Below, in pieces: positions 63,013 through 64,000 of a DNA stretch of 64,000 bases. The DNA comes from Mycosarcoma maydis (Eukaryota; Basidiomycota; Ustilaginomycetes; Ustilaginales), in assembly GCF_000328475.2 (NCBI RefSeq), contig NC_026488.1, positions 558,001 through 622,000 of the forward strand, written 5' to 3'. The position numbers and the translations under genes are program-made. Under the pieces are notes generated by a model. That model was not told where the DNA came from. It worked only from the letters and a program-made list of their open reading frames with translations, and ran no database searches. The first letter of the stretch is position 1. Every line of letters begins with the position of its first letter.

Positions 63013-63389
63013 GCTCGTTCAGAACTGGAGCGGATGCTTCTAAGGAATGGTGGCAGGCAAGCAAAGAAAAGCATGGCAATTCGAGCAAGGAAAGGCTTTG
63101 AGGCTCTGAGCTTTGACCGCAAACGCGCTCCTCCACTCACGACTCACGCTCCAAGTGCAGCTGAACTAGCTTATCCGAGTTCCGTGTTTGAGTTCAAGAT
63201 TCACGATTCACATTCGTGGTTCACGATTCGTGAATTGCGGCTGGCTGCGAGATCCAATCTGAAGCACAGACCATACATGTCACCCGACGACGGCGACCCC
63301 TCTCTGCACTTGAGCATCGTATCGACACGACGTGTACGCGTGTTTCAAGAGCGACTCGACAAATCAAGCTTGCTGCACATCCATCAGCA
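63013..63389. promoter_or_regulatory. Divergent spacer between the PRKRIP1-like gene and VPS16
   Basis: 377 nt between head-to-head genes. It contains the heptamer cluster at 63197-63236 with a palindrome TTCACGATTCGTGAA. The open frame crossing it is not supported. Confidence 0.5.
63197..63236. repeat. ATTCACG/ATTCGTG heptamer cluster with palindrome
   Basis: Tandem heptamers in both orientations. TTCACGA-T-TCGTGAA is a perfect 7-bp inverted repeat around one base. Confidence 0.88.
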
Positions 63390-64000
63390 ATGGTGCAAGC
63401 AAATCATCCAACCTCCGAGTGGTCCAGTCTCCAGGATACCTTCTACCGACGAACCGAGCTCTACACCCTCAATTGGGGCATCGACAATCTCGCCGACTAT
63501 GTGGTTGCAGCATCTAGCAATGGCGGTCTCATCGCTCTTATTCGCGACCCGACTCGACTTGTCTCGCTGGGAAATGCTTCGCTCCTCAAACCAAAGATTC
63601 TTGTCTACACCGCTGCCGGTCAACTCATCGAAAGCATACCGTGGGATCCTTCGCTTCGCATCGTAGCTCTCGAATTCAACGCTTTGGAACAGCTGGTGGT
63701 TGTGCTGGAAGAGGGTAATGTACGTCTTTATACGCTGCTCTCCCCGTGTCCTGCTTCTGTCGACTCAGCCGCGAGCTCGTCCAGTTCGAGTTGGCGCAAT
63801 CGACCAGCACCCGTCGAAGCAACCTCGAGCTCCTTCTACCTCCAGTACTCGCTCGGAACCGAAGCTACCGAGACAGGGATTGTCGATGCGCGAGTGTGGG
63901 CAGGCGGTCTCGTTGCTTTCGTAGGAGCAAGACGATTCGTAGAATGGCGCTTTCCAGGCCTCGACGTGGACGCTGAATCTGGCGAGTATGCTGGCTCGGT
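63390..64000 (+). CDS. VPS16: Vacuolar sorting protein Vps16, 5' part (runs off the window)
   Basis: The frame from the ATG at 63390 is open to the right edge (203 complete codons). The N-terminus reads EWSSLQDTFYRRTELYTLNW, then DYVVAASSNGGLIALIRDP, ILVYTAAGQLIESIPWD and VVVLEEGNVRLYTLL, the start of the Vps16 N-terminal beta-propeller. Vps16 is a core subunit of the HOPS and CORVET tethering complexes at endosomes and vacuoles. A Ser-rich insert follows YTLLSP. The gene is cut by the window end; the remaining ~600+ residues are outside. Confidence 0.9.
   Translation, partial: MVQANHPTSEWSSLQDTFYRRTELYTLNWGIDNLADYVVAASSNGGLIALIRDPTRLVSLGNASLLKPKILVYTAAGQLIESIPWDPSLRIVALEFNALEQLVVVLEEGNVRLYTLLSPCPASVDSAASSSSSSWRNRPAPVEATSSSFYLQYSLGTEATETGIVDARVWAGGLVAFVGARRFVEWRFPGLDVDAESGEYAGS

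Noticed and set aside
1..64000. Transposons, retroelements or viral insertions
   Set aside because: I found no transposase, integrase, reverse transcriptase or capsid-like ORF and no long terminal repeats; the 19-bp inverted repeat at 40517-40582 is the only element-like structure.

Overview
This window looks like nuclear DNA of a basidiomycete smut fungus of the Ustilaginaceae (Ustilago/Sporisorium type). I infer this from the protein families and their sequence style (long disordered N-termini, homopolymer runs), the few short GT-AG introns, the moderately GC-rich coding DNA, and the intergenic spaces, which are full of short ATTCGTG/CACGAAT-type heptamers. I cannot fix the species. It is a gene-dense euchromatic segment without any transposase, reverse transcriptase, secondary-metabolite cluster or effector cluster that I can recognise. 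One assembly gap (100 N) lies at 47531-47630.

Layout. 1-9 kb: the 3' end of an unknown gene, then BUB3 (spindle checkpoint), a cystathionine gamma-synthase-like enzyme, NBP35 (cytosolic Fe-S assembly) and PCF11 (mRNA 3'-end formation). 9-17.5 kb: a full-size PDR-type ABC transporter, an extended short-chain reductase and MIM1 (mitochondrial outer-membrane import). MIM1 is preceded by an unusual in-frame 83-codon ORF. 18-26 kb: CDC16/APC6, a mitochondrial dicarboxylate carrier and a three-exon D-2-hydroxyacid dehydrogenase. 27-39 kb: a large acidic F-box protein, an epoxide-hydrolase-like alpha/beta hydrolase, a membrane-anchored GH15 glucoamylase and a P5B ATPase. 41-53 kb: a prenylated UBL3/MUB ubiquitin-fold protein, MAK11 (60S biogenesis) and a giant RA-PH scaffold interrupted by the assembly gap. 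54-64 kb: XPB/SSL2 helicase, RHO3 GTPase, UBC6 (ERAD E2, four exons), an intron-containing tRNA-Glu(CTC), a membrane-associated esterase, a PRKRIP1-like splicing factor and the 5' part of VPS16.

The genes are mostly single-copy housekeeping functions and do not form one pathway. BUB3 and CDC16 both belong to mitotic checkpoint/APC control. UBC6, the F-box protein, UBL3 and APC6 all touch ubiquitin biology. MIM1 and the carrier are mitochondrial. Genes are often arranged as convergent pairs with short gaps (122-178 nt in four of them, 133 nt for BUB3 and its neighbour included), which invites antisense overlap of 3' UTRs.

I solved exon structures by hand for BUB3, the dicarboxylate carrier, the hydroxyacid dehydrogenase, RHO3, UBC6 and the PRKRIP1-like gene, plus a probable 5'-UTR intron for PCF11. 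The main curiosities are the MIM1 upstream ORF that differs from a fusion by a single TAG, a UBC6 intron whose retention would remove the tail anchor, a perfect 19-bp inverted repeat in an intergenic space, and the genome-style heptamer repeats.
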